NCBI RefSeq assembly: GCF_000005505.3
Contig: NC_016135.3
Span: 7,348,613 to 7,412,612 of the forward strand
DNA from: Brachypodium distachyon
Lineage: Eukaryota > Streptophyta > Magnoliopsida > Poales > Poaceae
Direction: 5' to 3'
DNA length: 64,000 nt
Part shown: positions 24,692 through 35,515 of the stretch, piece by piece
Numbering within the stretch: position 1 is the first letter of the stretch
How the letters are laid out: the number at the start of each line of letters is the position of its first letter
Made by a program: the position numbers and the translations under genes
The notes under the pieces: generated by a model
Database searches by the model: none
Told to the model about the DNA's origin: nothing
What the model saw: the letters and a program-made list of their open reading frames with translations, nothing else

Positions 24692-26040
24692 CGCTCCCCA
24701 TGACGACCGACGCCTCCGCGGCCCGGGAGCGAGTCGTGGGCGGGCGCTGATCCAAGGGGGGGCTTTGGTTAGGGGGATCTTCTGTGGCTGGCGGGATCTG
24801 CGGTAGGGAAGGATTAATTGGTAAGGGGAAATAAGGAAACTGAGACTCGTCAAGGATAACATGTCGAGAGGTAATGACACGTCGAGAGGATAAATCAAGG
24901 CAGCGATACCCTTTGTGCTCCATAGGATACCCAATAAAAACACAACGAGTAGATCATGGTGCTAATTTATGGGAAGAGGTGGCGTAAAGATTAGGAAAGC
25001 AGAAACAGCCATATGCATGTAGGTGATTATAGGAAGGATGGACACTGTGAAGGCAGAAAAGGGGGGTGGCGAAATTTATGGATCGAGATGGGCGGAGGTT
25101 GAGATGTATGTTGCGGTATGCAATGCTTTGACCCAAAAATCAGGGAGAAAATGGGCCTGCACGAGGAGAGTGCAGACGATGTCGTTTGTGGTGCGAATAA
25201 GGCGTTCGGCCTTGCCGTTCTGAGGAGAGGTGTGGGGGCAGGACAGTCAAAAACACATGCCATTGACAGAGAAAAAAGCACGAAGGGATTCGTTCAGAAA
25301 TTCACCCCCATTGTCACACTGCACACACGAAATAATGACATTATATTGGGTTTTAACAAAGGAAAAGAAGTGCTGGAGGGTAATGGAAGTGTCAGATTTT
25401 TGTCACAGAGGAAACGTCCATGAATAGTGAGAGTAGTCATCAAGAACAACTAAATAATATTTATAGCGAGAGAAGCTGGAGATAGGTGAAGTCCACAAAT
25501 CGCAATGAACAAGCTGAAATGGTGCAGTAGTAAATGAGGATGAAGAAGAAAATAGGAGGCATGGCTGCCGGCCTAACTGACATGCCTCACAAATAGGAGA
25601 TGGTTTGGCTGCCTTATTACATGAAATAAGAGAATCTTGTGTAAGTTTAAAAAGCGATTGGGCGCTGGGGTGACCAAGACGACGATGCCATGTGTCGCTG
25701 CTGGTGGAGGTGGAGAGGGCCTGTGGTGCCATGTGCCCCATCTTGACGATGATGGGGCGTCGAAGAATGGATATAGCTCGCCAAGACTATTGGATCTCAG
25801 AAGGATTCTCTGCGTGACTAGATCCTTCACAGAAAAGCCATACGGGTCAAATTCAATGGAAACAAGATTATCAATAGTGAACTTGCGAACAGAAATTAGG
25901 TTTTTAACGACAGAAGGAGAAACGAGAACATGTTGTAAATAAAAGGGACGACGAGTGAGAGATGAGACCCATTGCCGACAACTATACTGCGAGAAACAAT
26001 GCCCAAAGGGGAATGAAACGAGGTAAGGTTACCCTATACC
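24692..26040 (-). pseudogene. protease end and integrase of a Ty1-copia element, degenerate
   Basis: Reading the minus strand from 26040: end of protease (ISVRKFTIDNLVSIEFD, GFSVKDLVTQRILLRSN), the GAG_pre-integrase motif (WHRRLGHPSAQSLFKL, CEACQLGRQ), the integrase core start (FQLVHCDLWTSPISS, YYLVVLDDYSHYSWTF), the later core (NLRPSRSINFATP) and a C-terminal motif ([19 protein letters not shown]). Many frameshifts and stops. RT and RNase H are missing. It is opposite in orientation to the adjacent gag piece, so an inversion or two separate insertions is needed. Maximus A inserted or joined at 26045. Confidence 0.8.
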
Positions 26041-26044
26041 ACTC

Positions 26045-27260
26045 TGAAAGGGAAACCTTGCCCCTGTATGGGTTTTGATGAATGATGACAACATGGTTGA
26101 GGAACTAATGAGTTACACGGAGTGTTTCAGGTTTTAGTTCCTCAGAAGAGTTGATTTAACCAGCATCGACGACACCTAAAAATTGAAGTACATGTACTGG
26201 CTTGAAGTATGAAGAACTCAGCAAAGAACGGTGAAGAATGTGAAGCGTAACTTTCTTCATAGGTCTTTCCGTAGCTTTTTCCTTCACTTCAGTATAGGAA
26301 CGCCGTACTACTAAGGGGGGTTTGAAGTGTGGAGCTGGTTCAGGCGAAACCTATTCTTCATGTTCAGCTTAGGCGAAAACCATTTTCTGTGTGAGTGTTT
26401 TTCGTCGGAGTGAAAAATGTAGCATTTTAGGCTTCAGAGAAACTTCCGCGTGAAGTCTTCACTCTGATTTCAAATGTGTTTGAAAATCTTTGTCGCTTTA
26501 CGTTTTGACCATGTAATCTAATCGTTGTGAGACAAATAGATAAAGTGTGAGCTGGAGTCTCAGGGATCACTTTATCCAACGGGTTACAACGGTTAGATCG
26601 GCCGTGGCCAAGGCTATATAAGACGATCCACCCCGAACGGGTTCTGTGGTTATCCCCATAGAGTTGTTTTGAAGAACAGCTGAGAAAACTCTTAGAGCTG
26701 AAGTAAGCATGAAGAATGGGATCCCCTCTTTAGCCGAGCACTTGAAACTTGTTACTCTTGGTGATTGGCATAACCTAGACGGCTAGGACTCAGTGTTGAA
26801 AAGCAATCGAAGCTTGTGATTCGCCATCAACCAGTCTGTGAAGTTCTGGAGATCACCTCAAGATCTACCATGAGTAACAGGGCGAGACTTAGGTCTTAGC
26901 TCTTGAGGATTGGGTGGACTTGTGTGTCCGCGAGTCTTGTGTGACTCAGTCCCCTCAACGGAGACGTAGTATTGTGCCAACAATCTGAACTTGGGAAAAC
27001 AAATCTGCCTTCATGTTCTGGTGATATCGTTCCTTAATCTCATACTTTCTGTTGAAGTACAAATTGTTCTTACTATTCTTGTCTTCATTGCTACTGCTTA
27101 ACTTGTTCATCTTTCTTCATTCCGCTGCAATTCTAAAATTGCTAAGTAAAATCTCTCTTGTTGAAGCACTGTGACTGTCTTCAGTCTTCAGTTTTCATTT
27201 TTGAAGAAAACTTAAAACTCGTCACATTCACCCACCCTCTGTGACGTACTCAATCTTTCA
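26045..27260 (+). repeat. 5' LTR of Maximus A
   Basis: Begins TGAAAGGGAAACC and ends CAATCTTTCA. Nearly the same sequence recurs at 49458-50653 and 52998-54176. TATA box TATATAAG at 26615-26622. Confidence 0.9.
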
Positions 27261-27262
27261 CT

Positions 27263-27274
27263 TGGTATCAGAGC
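27263..27274 (+). promoter_or_regulatory. primer binding site (tRNA-iMet) of Maximus A
   Basis: TGGTATCAGAGC two bases after the LTR, complementary to initiator tRNA-Met. Confidence 0.9.
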
Positions 27275-27314
27275 AAGGTCTCCTTGATTTGGTTTAACCA
27301 GCTAAGGAAGAAGT

Positions 27315-28084
27315 ATGTCTAAGAAAGGGAAGTTACCACTGAAGTCCATGAAGGGACAACCACTGTCAAAGATTCTAGAGTTACTTGCCTCATCAGTAAG
27401 TTTGACAGACTTGTGCTTGAGCCCAATGAGACTGTTTCTTCACTCTATGATCGCATGAGCACCATTGTGAATGAGCTGAATACTCTTGATGATCACAATA
27501 TCACTAACTTGATGCAAAACAGAAGATTTCTTCGAGCTTTTCCCATGGTGTACACCACTGTCTGTGAGTTGATCAAGCATCAGCCAGACTTCAAGGAGTT
27601 AACTCCTACCTGGGTGCTTGGAAGAATTGTGTCCTATGAGCTTGATCAGAAGAAAAGAAGATGATCCATGGTCCTGGATCTAGTTCGAAGAAGAACATTG
27701 CACTCAAGGCCAAGAAATCATCTAAGAAGATTGTCAGCTCCAGTGAAGAATTTGAAGACTCGTCTTCGTCTGATGAAGAATCCAACTCCAGTGATGAGCT
27801 TGCTCTGTTTGTGAAGAGGTTCAATAAGAAGTTTGGAAACAAACTGAAGCATCAAGGTGAATCCAGCTCCTCCAAGCATCGGAAATCTACTCATCGGAAG
27901 AAATCTGATATGGCCAAAAGAGCTTGCTTCAACTGTGGCAAGAAAGGTCACTTCATCGCTGAATGTCCCGAGAAAGCTGATGAAGACAAGGAGAAGAAGG
28001 GATTCAAGAAACATCCTCACAAGAAGAGCCATGACCGACACAAGAAGAAGGATTGGAATAAGGACTCTGCTCACAAGAAGAAGG
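27315..28084 (+). pseudogene. gag of Maximus A, first part
   Basis: Starts at ATG 27315 (MSKKGKLPL), then jumps by deletion to the segment that follows IWDLL in element D. Frames 27413-27664 and 27661-28101 give LEPNETVSSLYDRMST, TTVCELIKHQPDFKEL, a Ser/Glu-rich linker and an intact CCHC knuckle CFNCGKKGHFIAEC, followed by a Lys/His-rich stretch. A frameshift at about 27660 separates the two frames. The solo LTR at 28085 splits it after GAAGG. Confidence 0.85.
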
Positions 28085-29146
28085 TGATATGGACATGCTA
28101 ACCATGCATACGACCTTTGGTACCCTCAATTCTATAATATTTGACAAGATTTATAATCAGGTGAATTCAAGTAGTAATTGTTTTCATTGTCATATTTATG
28201 AAGAGGCGGAGCTACTACTATCTTGTCTCGTTTTATTACGTAGGCATCTTGTCGAGGTTTTCAAGTCCAAGGTCAAGATGAGATACGATGGAGGCGAACA
28301 GGAGGGCCAACAAGAATCAAGCATTCATACAGCTGAGAGGGAAGGATTTCAAGTGTACTTTCCAACAAATCAAACGGCACATGATTCGAAGCTTGCTAGA
28401 GAAAGATATCACGAATTAAAGTTGAATCCGATTCGGGTCCGAGCTGCCAGGAGACCCGAATTTGTTTTAATCACCCAGGCCATATCCGGAGTCCAAATCA
28501 AGCAAACAAGTACTTGTTGGAAAGATAATTACAAGACCTTTCCAACGGATCTGGCCCCATCAAAAGATTCAACTCGTGCTGACCGTGACGGACAAAACAA
28601 GCTGATGGATCTGTTTTTCTGTTTCCTAAAGAGTTGTAGTTTGTTAGGAAAGTTAGAGATAGAGTTGGATTTTGGCCTCTTTAATCAAGGTGGACGAAAA
28701 TATCTCTCCCTCCTCCTTTATCTCTCCCTCCTCCTTTATATACCCCATGAGCCCCCCCTAAGGAGCCTTGGGTTTTGATTAGATAAAGTTTTGCCATCTT
28801 TGCTACTTTCGTGTAATCGCGTGTGTCGGTTAGACCACCTGTTTTACCGTCGTCAAGACTCCAACTTATCGTCTCGTTGAGACATTGGTTTGATATAGTA
28901 TATTCGCAATTTTAGATTGCATCTGCTATTTATCTTGTTCTTGCTTGTTCTTCGATTGCTTGCAGGAACAAAGACCTTCGTGGTCAGGTTGATCGTGCCC
29001 CCGCGGGATCAATAACCCTCTAGAGTTGGTGTATCGATTGCTAAGGCGCTGCCTCCTAGGCCGTAGTCGGATCGTCAACGTCACCTCCTACCCAAATCGA
29101 GAGTTATCAATCTCATCGAAAGATCGGGCCACCCCGTCCCGCATCA
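28085..29146 (+). mobile_element. solo LTR, CRM-related gypsy family, copy 1
   Basis: 1,062 bp with ends TGATATGGACATGC and CCGCATCA and an exact GAAGG duplication (28080-28084, 29147-29151) in Maximus gag. The same sequence stands at 45421-46463 with its own duplication. The last 150 bp (reverse complement GGCCCGATCTTTCGATGAGA) match the primer-site end of the CRM-like LTR at 8410 and 22942. TATA box at 28737-28742. Confidence 0.95.
28089..28778 (+). CDS. reading frame inside the solo LTR, probably a pol C-terminal tail
   Basis: 229 codons from near the LTR start (MDMLTMHTTFGTLNSI) through CFHCHIYEEAELLL and VRAARRPEFVLITQA to PHEPPLRSLGF. The copy at 45427-46078 keeps the same frame (MDMLTMDTTFGTLNSI...) with only scattered replacements. 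The frame is open from the second base of the LTR, so it could be read in from an upstream pol, as in the CRM-like element whose pol ends within the 3' LTR. I recognise no domain. It overlaps the TATA box, so it is unlikely to be a normal gene of its own. Confidence 0.45.
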   Translation: MDMLTMHTTFGTLNSIIFDKIYNQVNSSSNCFHCHIYEEAELLLSCLVLLRRHLVEVFKSKVKMRYDGGEQEGQQESSIHTAEREGFQVYFPTNQTAHDSKLARERYHELKLNPIRVRAARRPEFVLITQAISGVQIKQTSTCWKDNYKTFPTDLAPSKDSTRADRDGQNKLMDLFFCFLKSCSLLGKLEIELDFGLFNQGGRKYLSLLLYLSLLLYIPHEPPLRSLGF

Positions 29147-29151
29147 GAAGG

Positions 29152-30475
29152 GGAAGTATTACTCTAGAGCACATGTTGGTGAATGAAACTCAGATTCTTC
29201 ATCGTCTGAAGAATCAACTGATTCTGAGTCTGAAGATGGCATCGCCGGATTGGCCGTAGCTATTTCATCTGCCACAGAGAAGATTTCACCTTTTGACTCT
29301 GCAGATTCATTATCTGAAGATGCCTTCGGAGACGATCGCAACTCAGCATCATGCTTCATGGCAAAATCCTCTAAGGTATCATTTCATAGTGAAGTTGAAG
29401 TGAATTCTAGTGATAAGGATGAAACTGATAATGAAGGATCTGAACTCATGACATATGAAAGACTTCAGTTCATTGTTGAGAAGCAAGAAGACTTGCTTAT
29501 CACTGAGATCAAGAAGAACACTAACATGCCTAATGAACTCAAAAGACTCAAGTCTAAGTTTCAGGCGATGGAAGAGCTCATAAGGATCTGAAGAAAGTTC
29601 ATGCTGAGACTAGTCTTAACTATGTTTCGATCAAACTCGAGTATGATAATCTGAAGAACTCTTATGAGGATCTCAAATTTGTGAATCTTGATCTCAATGC
29701 TAAGTTAGTCAACTTACATCAAAACGATGATTCCTCTGAAGTATGTTCTAAATGCAATTCTTCATTGAACACCATTCCTCAAATCACTACTTCAAATGCT
29801 GTGACTCAAACTGATTTCCCTGCTTCATTTGATTCATCTGATATTACTTCTAGCTTTACTAGTTCTATTGGTGAATCTTGCACTGCTAGCACTAACCCTT
29901 CACTTAGTGATCTCTCACTGGTTGTAGAAAATGCTAAGTTGAAGAAGCAAATTGAGGCTGGTATCCTCAAGTGATCTCTCACTGGTTGAAAAAAATGCTA
30001 AGTTGAAGAAGCAGATTGAGGCTGGTATACTCAAGTGTCACCAAGGGATTGAAACCTTGAACCAGATTCTTGGTCTTCAAATTCCTCCGTTGGTTTTGAG
30101 AGGAAATACAATGTCAACGGTGATACTTGGCTCCCTGAGCAATATCCCCCTACAACATTTGTCCAGGGAAGAGGGAAGTATACTGAGGTTCCTCCATTTG
30201 TGGGAAACCTGAATCCTCGCAAGGATGCTTCAAAGCGTCCCAATACTTCACGTGCTTACCCGATATTCCATGTTAATGAATCCTACATTCTGAGGATGGG
30301 TAAGGAAAGCAAAGTTAGAGCTAATTTCACTGGAACCATAATGCGTGGAGAACATGCAAAACCTCAAATTTGGCTGCCAAAATCTGTCATTGCATTTTTC
30401 CGTGATGCCTTGTGTTCTTCAAGTTCTACTAACATGCAGGAACCCATGAAGACATGAGTGCCAAAACGAGCCTAA
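29152..30475 (+). pseudogene. gag of Maximus A, second part
   Basis: Continues gag after the solo LTR: Ser/Asp-rich segments, a coiled-coil-like region (YERLQFIVEKQEDLL, ITEIKKNTNMPNELKRLKSK) and the C-terminal motif (SRAYPIFHVNESYILRMG, RGEHAKPQIWLPKSV). Several frameshifts are present, and one 68-bp segment is tandemly duplicated at 29905-30041. It ends at TAA 30473-30475, at the same place as in element D. Confidence 0.85.
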
Positions 30476-30484
30476 CTTTCTTCG

Positions 30485-31018
30485 TAGGCCTATGCATCCG
30501 GAGGAAAGGAGTGGGTCATGAACTCCGGATGTACAAATCATGACCAGTGAGAAGAAAATGTTTAGCTCTTTAGAACTTGGTCCTCAATATCGTGAGAACA
30601 TCACTTTTGGTGACAATGAAAAGGGAAAGGTAATTGGTCTTGACAAAGTTGCTATTTCTAAGAAAAATGACATGTCTATTAGTGAAGTACTTTTTGTTGA
30701 ATCACTTGGATATAATCTTCTATTTGTTGCTCAACTATGTGATCATGGACTAATCGTTTGCTTCACAAGACCATATGTGTATGTTACTTCAGAAAAGGAT
30801 AACTCTTTTGTCTTCAGAGGGCGAAGAAAGGGTAATCTCTATCTTGTAATTTTGAAGACTCCTCGTACTCACCCCCTACGTGTCTAGTTGCAAAATCTTC
30901 ACTAGGGTGGCTCTGGCATAGAAGACTCAGTCATGTGGGCATGAAGAATCTAAACAAACTTGTCAAAGGCAACCACATCCGAGGCTTGAAGAACGTTTCT
31001 TTTGAGAAGGATCGTTTG
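30485..31018 (+). pseudogene. protease and pre-integrase fragment of Maximus A
   Basis: After an in-frame TAG (30485-30487) comes AYASGGKEWVMNSGC, the retropepsin motif with Asn where the catalytic Asp is expected (AAC 30521-30523). A 2-bp deletion then shifts the frame. Frame 30540-30887 carries the rest (FSSLELGPQYRENITFGDN, SISEVLFVESLGYNLL). GAG_pre-integrase sequence (WHRRLSHVGMKNLNKLVKG in another frame) follows and breaks at 31018. Confidence 0.8.
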
Positions 31019-33556
31019 CGAGACCAAGGAACTTTTTGAAGTGCCGGGAGGTGCAACTGTGCTTATCACCATCAGTCATCCAGTAAATGTTGTAGCCTTT
31101 GGAGTTGTCTTCAAACTTACAGACCTTCCTGCCAAATGTAGCGTAGAACTGAAGAATCAGCTCGTCGTCCCAATTCTAGCGGGTCTCAACAAACTTCAGC
31201 AGATTCAGATCATTAAGCACATTGGCTGCAGGCATGACACCACTCTGACGATTGTAAGCAAACCAATCATCATTAAGATACTTCTTCTTCGCAAAGTGTA
31301 TCCTGGGCAGAAGAATCTGCGCATAATAATCCTGCCGCTCAAAAGACCAGAATCTCGGGTCTTCTGCTGATCTGTCCTCTTTGTACTTCAGCCCATTGTT
31401 CAGCCTCACAAGGCGAAGCTCAGCGTCCTTCAGAGCCTTGAAGTAAACTTTCTCACAGTCAGAGGAGATTGGCATCTTGGGCTTCGGAGACAGTAACTCC
31501 CGATTGTCCTCAGACATAGTTTGAGATCTCATGAGCATCCGAGAGAATCTCCTGTCCTCACGATCTCCATCAGACCATCAGACTCTTGCGTGACTTCCTT
31601 TTCCTTTTCTTCCTTCTCTTCTTCCTCCTCATCACTTGAGGAGCTTGGGTCGGACAGTTCGGACGGTGCGACATTCTTCATCACAACTTTCTTCACACGG
31701 ACATGCGGCGTTGGCACGGGGGCATCTGCATCAGTCTCTGCATGATTGACGTTGAGGTCACGGGTGGCTTCAGCTTCGAAGTCACAAGTTCTTCCTTCTT
31801 CAGCAGAGGCATCCACAGACTTTGTCCGAGGCAACGAGCTGCTGGTCAGGGATTCTTCAGGACGAGAGAGCTCTTCCTTATTCTACCCCGGCACCTCATC
31901 TCCTTCTTGCTGAGCGGTTTGCTCAGACAGTACTGTTGGTGATGAAGCCGCTTGTTCCTGTTCCTCAAGGAGTGAAGAAAGCTTGACATTGGATGTATCT
32001 AGCACAAAGGTGTCAATAGCTTTCTTCTTCCGAAGAACTGCCACAGATGATGAAGTGGAGGGACTTCTTCCAGCAGGAACTTTGATTGTCAAACCAAACT
32101 CCTTGGCAGTCTTCTTCACTTCAGCAATCTCTGACGCCTGGCGAGTCATGGTGATCTTCTTCGGTAGGACTGGCGCTGGTAAATCCTGACTTTCTTCAGT
32201 GTCCGAGGGGGCTGCTGGGTCATTCCTGGCCTGGAGACCGATCTCACGACGGATCTCACGAGTGGCATCCCTCGTTTTCTCGTATTCAGTCTTCTCTCTG
32301 TCAACCTCTTCATTTCCGCCTTGTTCCCCAGGATATTTCTCCTTGGCGGCTTTCTTCCTGGCATCACGCTTTGCTTTATCAGCCTTCATGCTCTCGGTTG
32401 CTTGCTTCATTTGCTCAGCGAGCAGAGCCTTCTTCTTTTTCTTCTCAAGCTCAGCCTGAGTCTTCAAAGTGATTTCTTTTTCTTTCTTCAGGGCGATGAG
32501 GTCAGCCCTTTTCTTCTCCTCAGCTTCCTTCTCAGCTTTCTTCTTCTGCAATTCAGCAACTTTCTTTTCTTCTTTTCTCTTTAAGACAGCTTCTGCCTTC
32601 TCTTTCTTGACACGTTCTTTCTCAGCTCGGTCTTCTTCTTCTAACCTTCTGGCAACACGAATACTTTGGTTCTGCTCCCATTCTTCAGGCTGAGCTTTGG
32701 CAACAATCAACCCTTCAACATGGCTCATGAGGTGATCTGGGAGTGATCCTTACTCAAAGGCAGCAAGAAGAACGGGGTAGATATGGACAACTTGAGGAGG
32801 ATAGGGAATCTCTCCAGAAGCCATGGCGGCAGCATCCGTAGCATCTTTCGATGAAGGACCAGGTCTAACAGCTGAGGCTCTCTTGGCTTTATTCAGATCC
32901 TTCTTGAACTGTTTCTCTGAATCTTCAGAGGCCTTCCTCTTCTTAGACATCTTTGCCTTGCCTTTAGATTCTTCGCTGGGCTTGTTGCGAGGCACTTGAG
33001 GAGGCAATGAAGAACCTCTAAGCCTAAAAGCTCTGGCAGGACCACGCAGCTCAACTGCAGGTTCAGACAGGGAAACATCACTGTCTTCAGCATCTGAAGC
33101 CTTCTTGGACTTGGGCTTCTTGGAGAGCACATGGGAGTGCTTACGAATGATGTGCTGGAGACGGTGCTTTCTCTTCATCCCGGTCTCCCCTTCAACATTG
33201 TCTTCTGAGTAATAGAAAACGAAGATCTCTTCAGCAGTGGAAGGTGGCACATCCTTGAATTTGTTGGCCTTTTCCTACTTCTCAGCCTTGGGGTTCGTCA
33301 CCATTTTCTTTCCACAACTGGGCAGTACTTCACTAGGCTGTGGGGAGTTGATAGCATACTACAATCTTACTCCGGGAGAGGGTGTCACTCTCAAAGAAAC
33401 AGGTTCCTCAATTTCTTCATCTAAGTCTTCAATATTGACATGCGGAGATGCAGGGCGGTGAGGGTTCAGGCGTTGAGTCAAACATATACTAAGCCTCTCT
33501 CTCTGAGTCATTGCTAGACCGGGTTGAATTAGAAATGGTGACACCTGTGAAATAGA
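31019..33556 (-). pseudogene. extra ORF (downstream of pol) of Maximus B, broken
   Basis: Minus-strand frames 33544-33359, 33250-32750, 32728-31883, 31834-31529 and 31538-31176 align in order with the long ORF of element D (60685-64000). Shared landmarks: VNIEDLDEEIEEPVSLRVT, KRKHRLQHIIRKHSHVLS, KKPKSKKASDAEDSDV, GEIPYPPQVVHI, the long Lys/Glu/Ala coiled coil (residues of the 281-codon frame), KITMTRQASEIAEVKKTAKE and FWSFERQDYYAQILLPR. The start codon is ATT instead of ATG at about 33537-33539. About 54 codons after HSHVLS present in D are absent here. Several stops and shifts occur. Function unknown; see the entry for element D. Confidence 0.85.
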
Positions 33557-34264
33557 GGGTACGAAGAACAGGCGAGAAGTACAAAAATTCTCAGAAACAA
33601 AACAATTTTGGCAAGAGTTTTTAGCTGAAGCAAATTGACTACATTTGTGAAGAATGACAGCTCAGTTCTTCAACGAAGAGAGCTACACAGATTTAAACTG
33701 AAATTCTACGAGAGAGCTTCAACCTAAATCTGATTTAGCTAGAGCTTCGAAAATTTAGATTAAATCAATCTACACAAACATAGCAATCTACAAAACAGTT
33801 GAGGATTCATCAAATTCTAGAAATTAAATGAAGACTTGAAGTGTACCTAAGATGAGCTCGGTGAAGAACAGAGGAATCACCAAAATCCTAACCGCAAAGC
33901 CCTAACTTGGCGAGAGCAGTCAATCTACTGCAGCAAACGGGGATATCAAGATGTGTTTGCTACGCGGAATCGATCTAAGAAGGGAAAAAACGACGCTTAC
34001 CTGCAATTCCCGACTCGAATCGATGTAGATCAGCGACGGCGCTGAAGATCTGGGCTTGAGGAACTTGTCCGAGCAGGAACAGTCGCGGCGAGGAGGAGAC
34101 TCGAGAGCTTCCGGGCGCGAGAGAGCGGTTGATTTTTGGGTGGAGGTGATTTTTCGGAGGAGGGGTAAGATGACCTTATATAGGGAGGTGAAAAAGAGAG
34201 GATCTTACCGGTATCTTTTTATCTCAAAAATTCCATTAGGGTTTCCCCGTACAGTTAAATTTCC
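33557..34264 (-). promoter_or_regulatory. promoter-like leader of the extra ORF, Maximus B copy
   Basis: Reading the minus strand: TATA box CTATATAAGG (34175-34183) behind CACCTCC, a GC-rich leader with CTCCTCCTCGCCGCGA, then GGGAATTGCAG followed by a donor-like GTAAGCGTCG (about 33997-34006), an acceptor-like TTTGCTGCAG (about 33927-33936), TTAGGGCTTTGCGGTTAGG, a second donor ATCTTAGGTACAC (about 33844-33856) and the acceptor CACAG just before the ORF. The same elements stand in the same order in element D. Promoter and intron status is inferred from sequence alone. Confidence 0.55.
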
Positions 34265-34701
34265 TTAGGGATAAGATTTTTTGTGAAGACTACGGCTAAA
34301 ATGGAGATTCCGTTAAAATAGTATTCTTCAGAACTTTGAAGACTGACAGTTTACCAAAACAAAACTCATTTTTGAAGAATGGAAATTCTTGCATCACCCA
34401 CAAGGATTACAATGATACATGAATTACGATGAACAGATTTTGTGTACAGACAAGAAATAGATAAGATAGATGGGTTCTAAGGTATCCTTAGTTTCATTTT
34501 CATCTGACAGTAAGAGACAAATGCAGTGAAGAACAACTGCACAGATGAATTTGAAGAAAGAAGCAAACAACTGGCTTCTAAACCTACTGAAAACAAACGA
34601 AAACACGAAGAACAAGTAACACAAGCTGAGGAACGGAAAAACTAAAGACAATGCAGGTGAAGTAAACATGAATGCAAGAGTATTCACAATTATGCAAGTC
34701 T
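34265..34701 (-). other. spacer between pol and the extra ORF, Maximus B
   Basis: About 440 bp alignable with 59528-60000 of element D. It is AT-rich and has no conserved protein. Confidence 0.6.
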
Positions 34702-35510
34702 TCAAAAGATATTCTGGGAATCCAAGATGTTTAATTCACTGCTCAGCTCACAGAATCTAATTTTGTCAAGAGGCTTGGTGAAGATATCTGCGAGTTGTTT
34801 GTCTGTCCTCACATGGTTTAGGCAAATTTCTCCTTTGGACACATGATCTCTGAGGAAATGGTGTCGAATATCAATTTGCTTCGTGCGAGAGTGTTGGCCG
34901 GGATTATTGGCAATCTTTATGGCACTCTCATTGTCACACAGAAGAGAAACGACATCCACTGAGATACCGAAGTCTGAGAGTTTGCCTCATCCAAAGAAGT
35001 TGGGCACAACAGCTCCCTGCTGAAACATATTCTGCTTCAGCCGTCGACAAAGCAACAGAATTCTGCTCTTTGAAGACCAACTCACTAAGGATCTTCCGAG
35101 GAATTGGCAAGTGCCGGAAGTGGATTTTCTATCAACCTTGCAACCAGCATAATCTGAGTCAAAATAGCCAACAAGATCGAAAGAAGCTCCTTTGGGATAC
35201 CAGAGACCGAAGCATGGGGTGTGAACTATTTGTTGGCATTGAAGTTTTAATTTCCTTGGCAGAATCCATCCCAAATTTCTTCAGCATATCCCTGATGTAC
35301 TTCGTTTGAGAGATGAAGATTCCAGTCTTCATTTGCTTGATTTGAAGACCGAGGAAAACTTTAATTCTCCCATCATGGACATCTCAAACTTCTCCGTCAC
35401 CATCTTTCGACATTCTTCGCTGAAATCAGAGTTAGTGGAACCAAACACAATATCGTCCACATATATTTGACACACAAAGAGATCATCATTCATTTTCTTT
35501 GTAAAAGGTG
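34702..35510 (-). pseudogene. RNase H region of Maximus B
   Basis: Frames 35274-34987 (FGLWYPKGASFDLVGY, DSDYAGCKVDRKSTSG) and 34959-34702 (LLCDNESAIKIANNPGQHS, KQLADIFTKPLDKIRF), both typical copia RNase H. Compared with D, a segment of roughly 70 codons that includes the GSLLYLCASTPDI motif is missing. The catalytic YVDD of RT is encoded in the plus-strand interval around 35450-35465 but in a shifted frame. Confidence 0.85.
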
Positions 35511-35515
35511 TTGGA

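Larger units (their letters stand above)
26045..31018 (+). mobile_element. SIRE/Maximus-type copia element A, 5' part
   Basis: 5' LTR, iMet primer site, broken gag with a nested solo LTR, protease and the start of the integrase region, in the same order as element D at 52998. It ends inside the GAG_pre-integrase region at about 31018, where inverted sequence of the extra ORF of another copy (B) begins. Gag has an internal deletion near 27330 (residues 10 to about 95 missing relative to D), frameshifts and a duplication. No 3' LTR is present. Confidence 0.85.

Noticed and set aside
28089..28778. Treating the frame in the solo LTR as an independent gene
   Set aside because: It starts at the LTR border, runs over the TATA box and is most simply a pol tail; kept only as a probable pol remnant.
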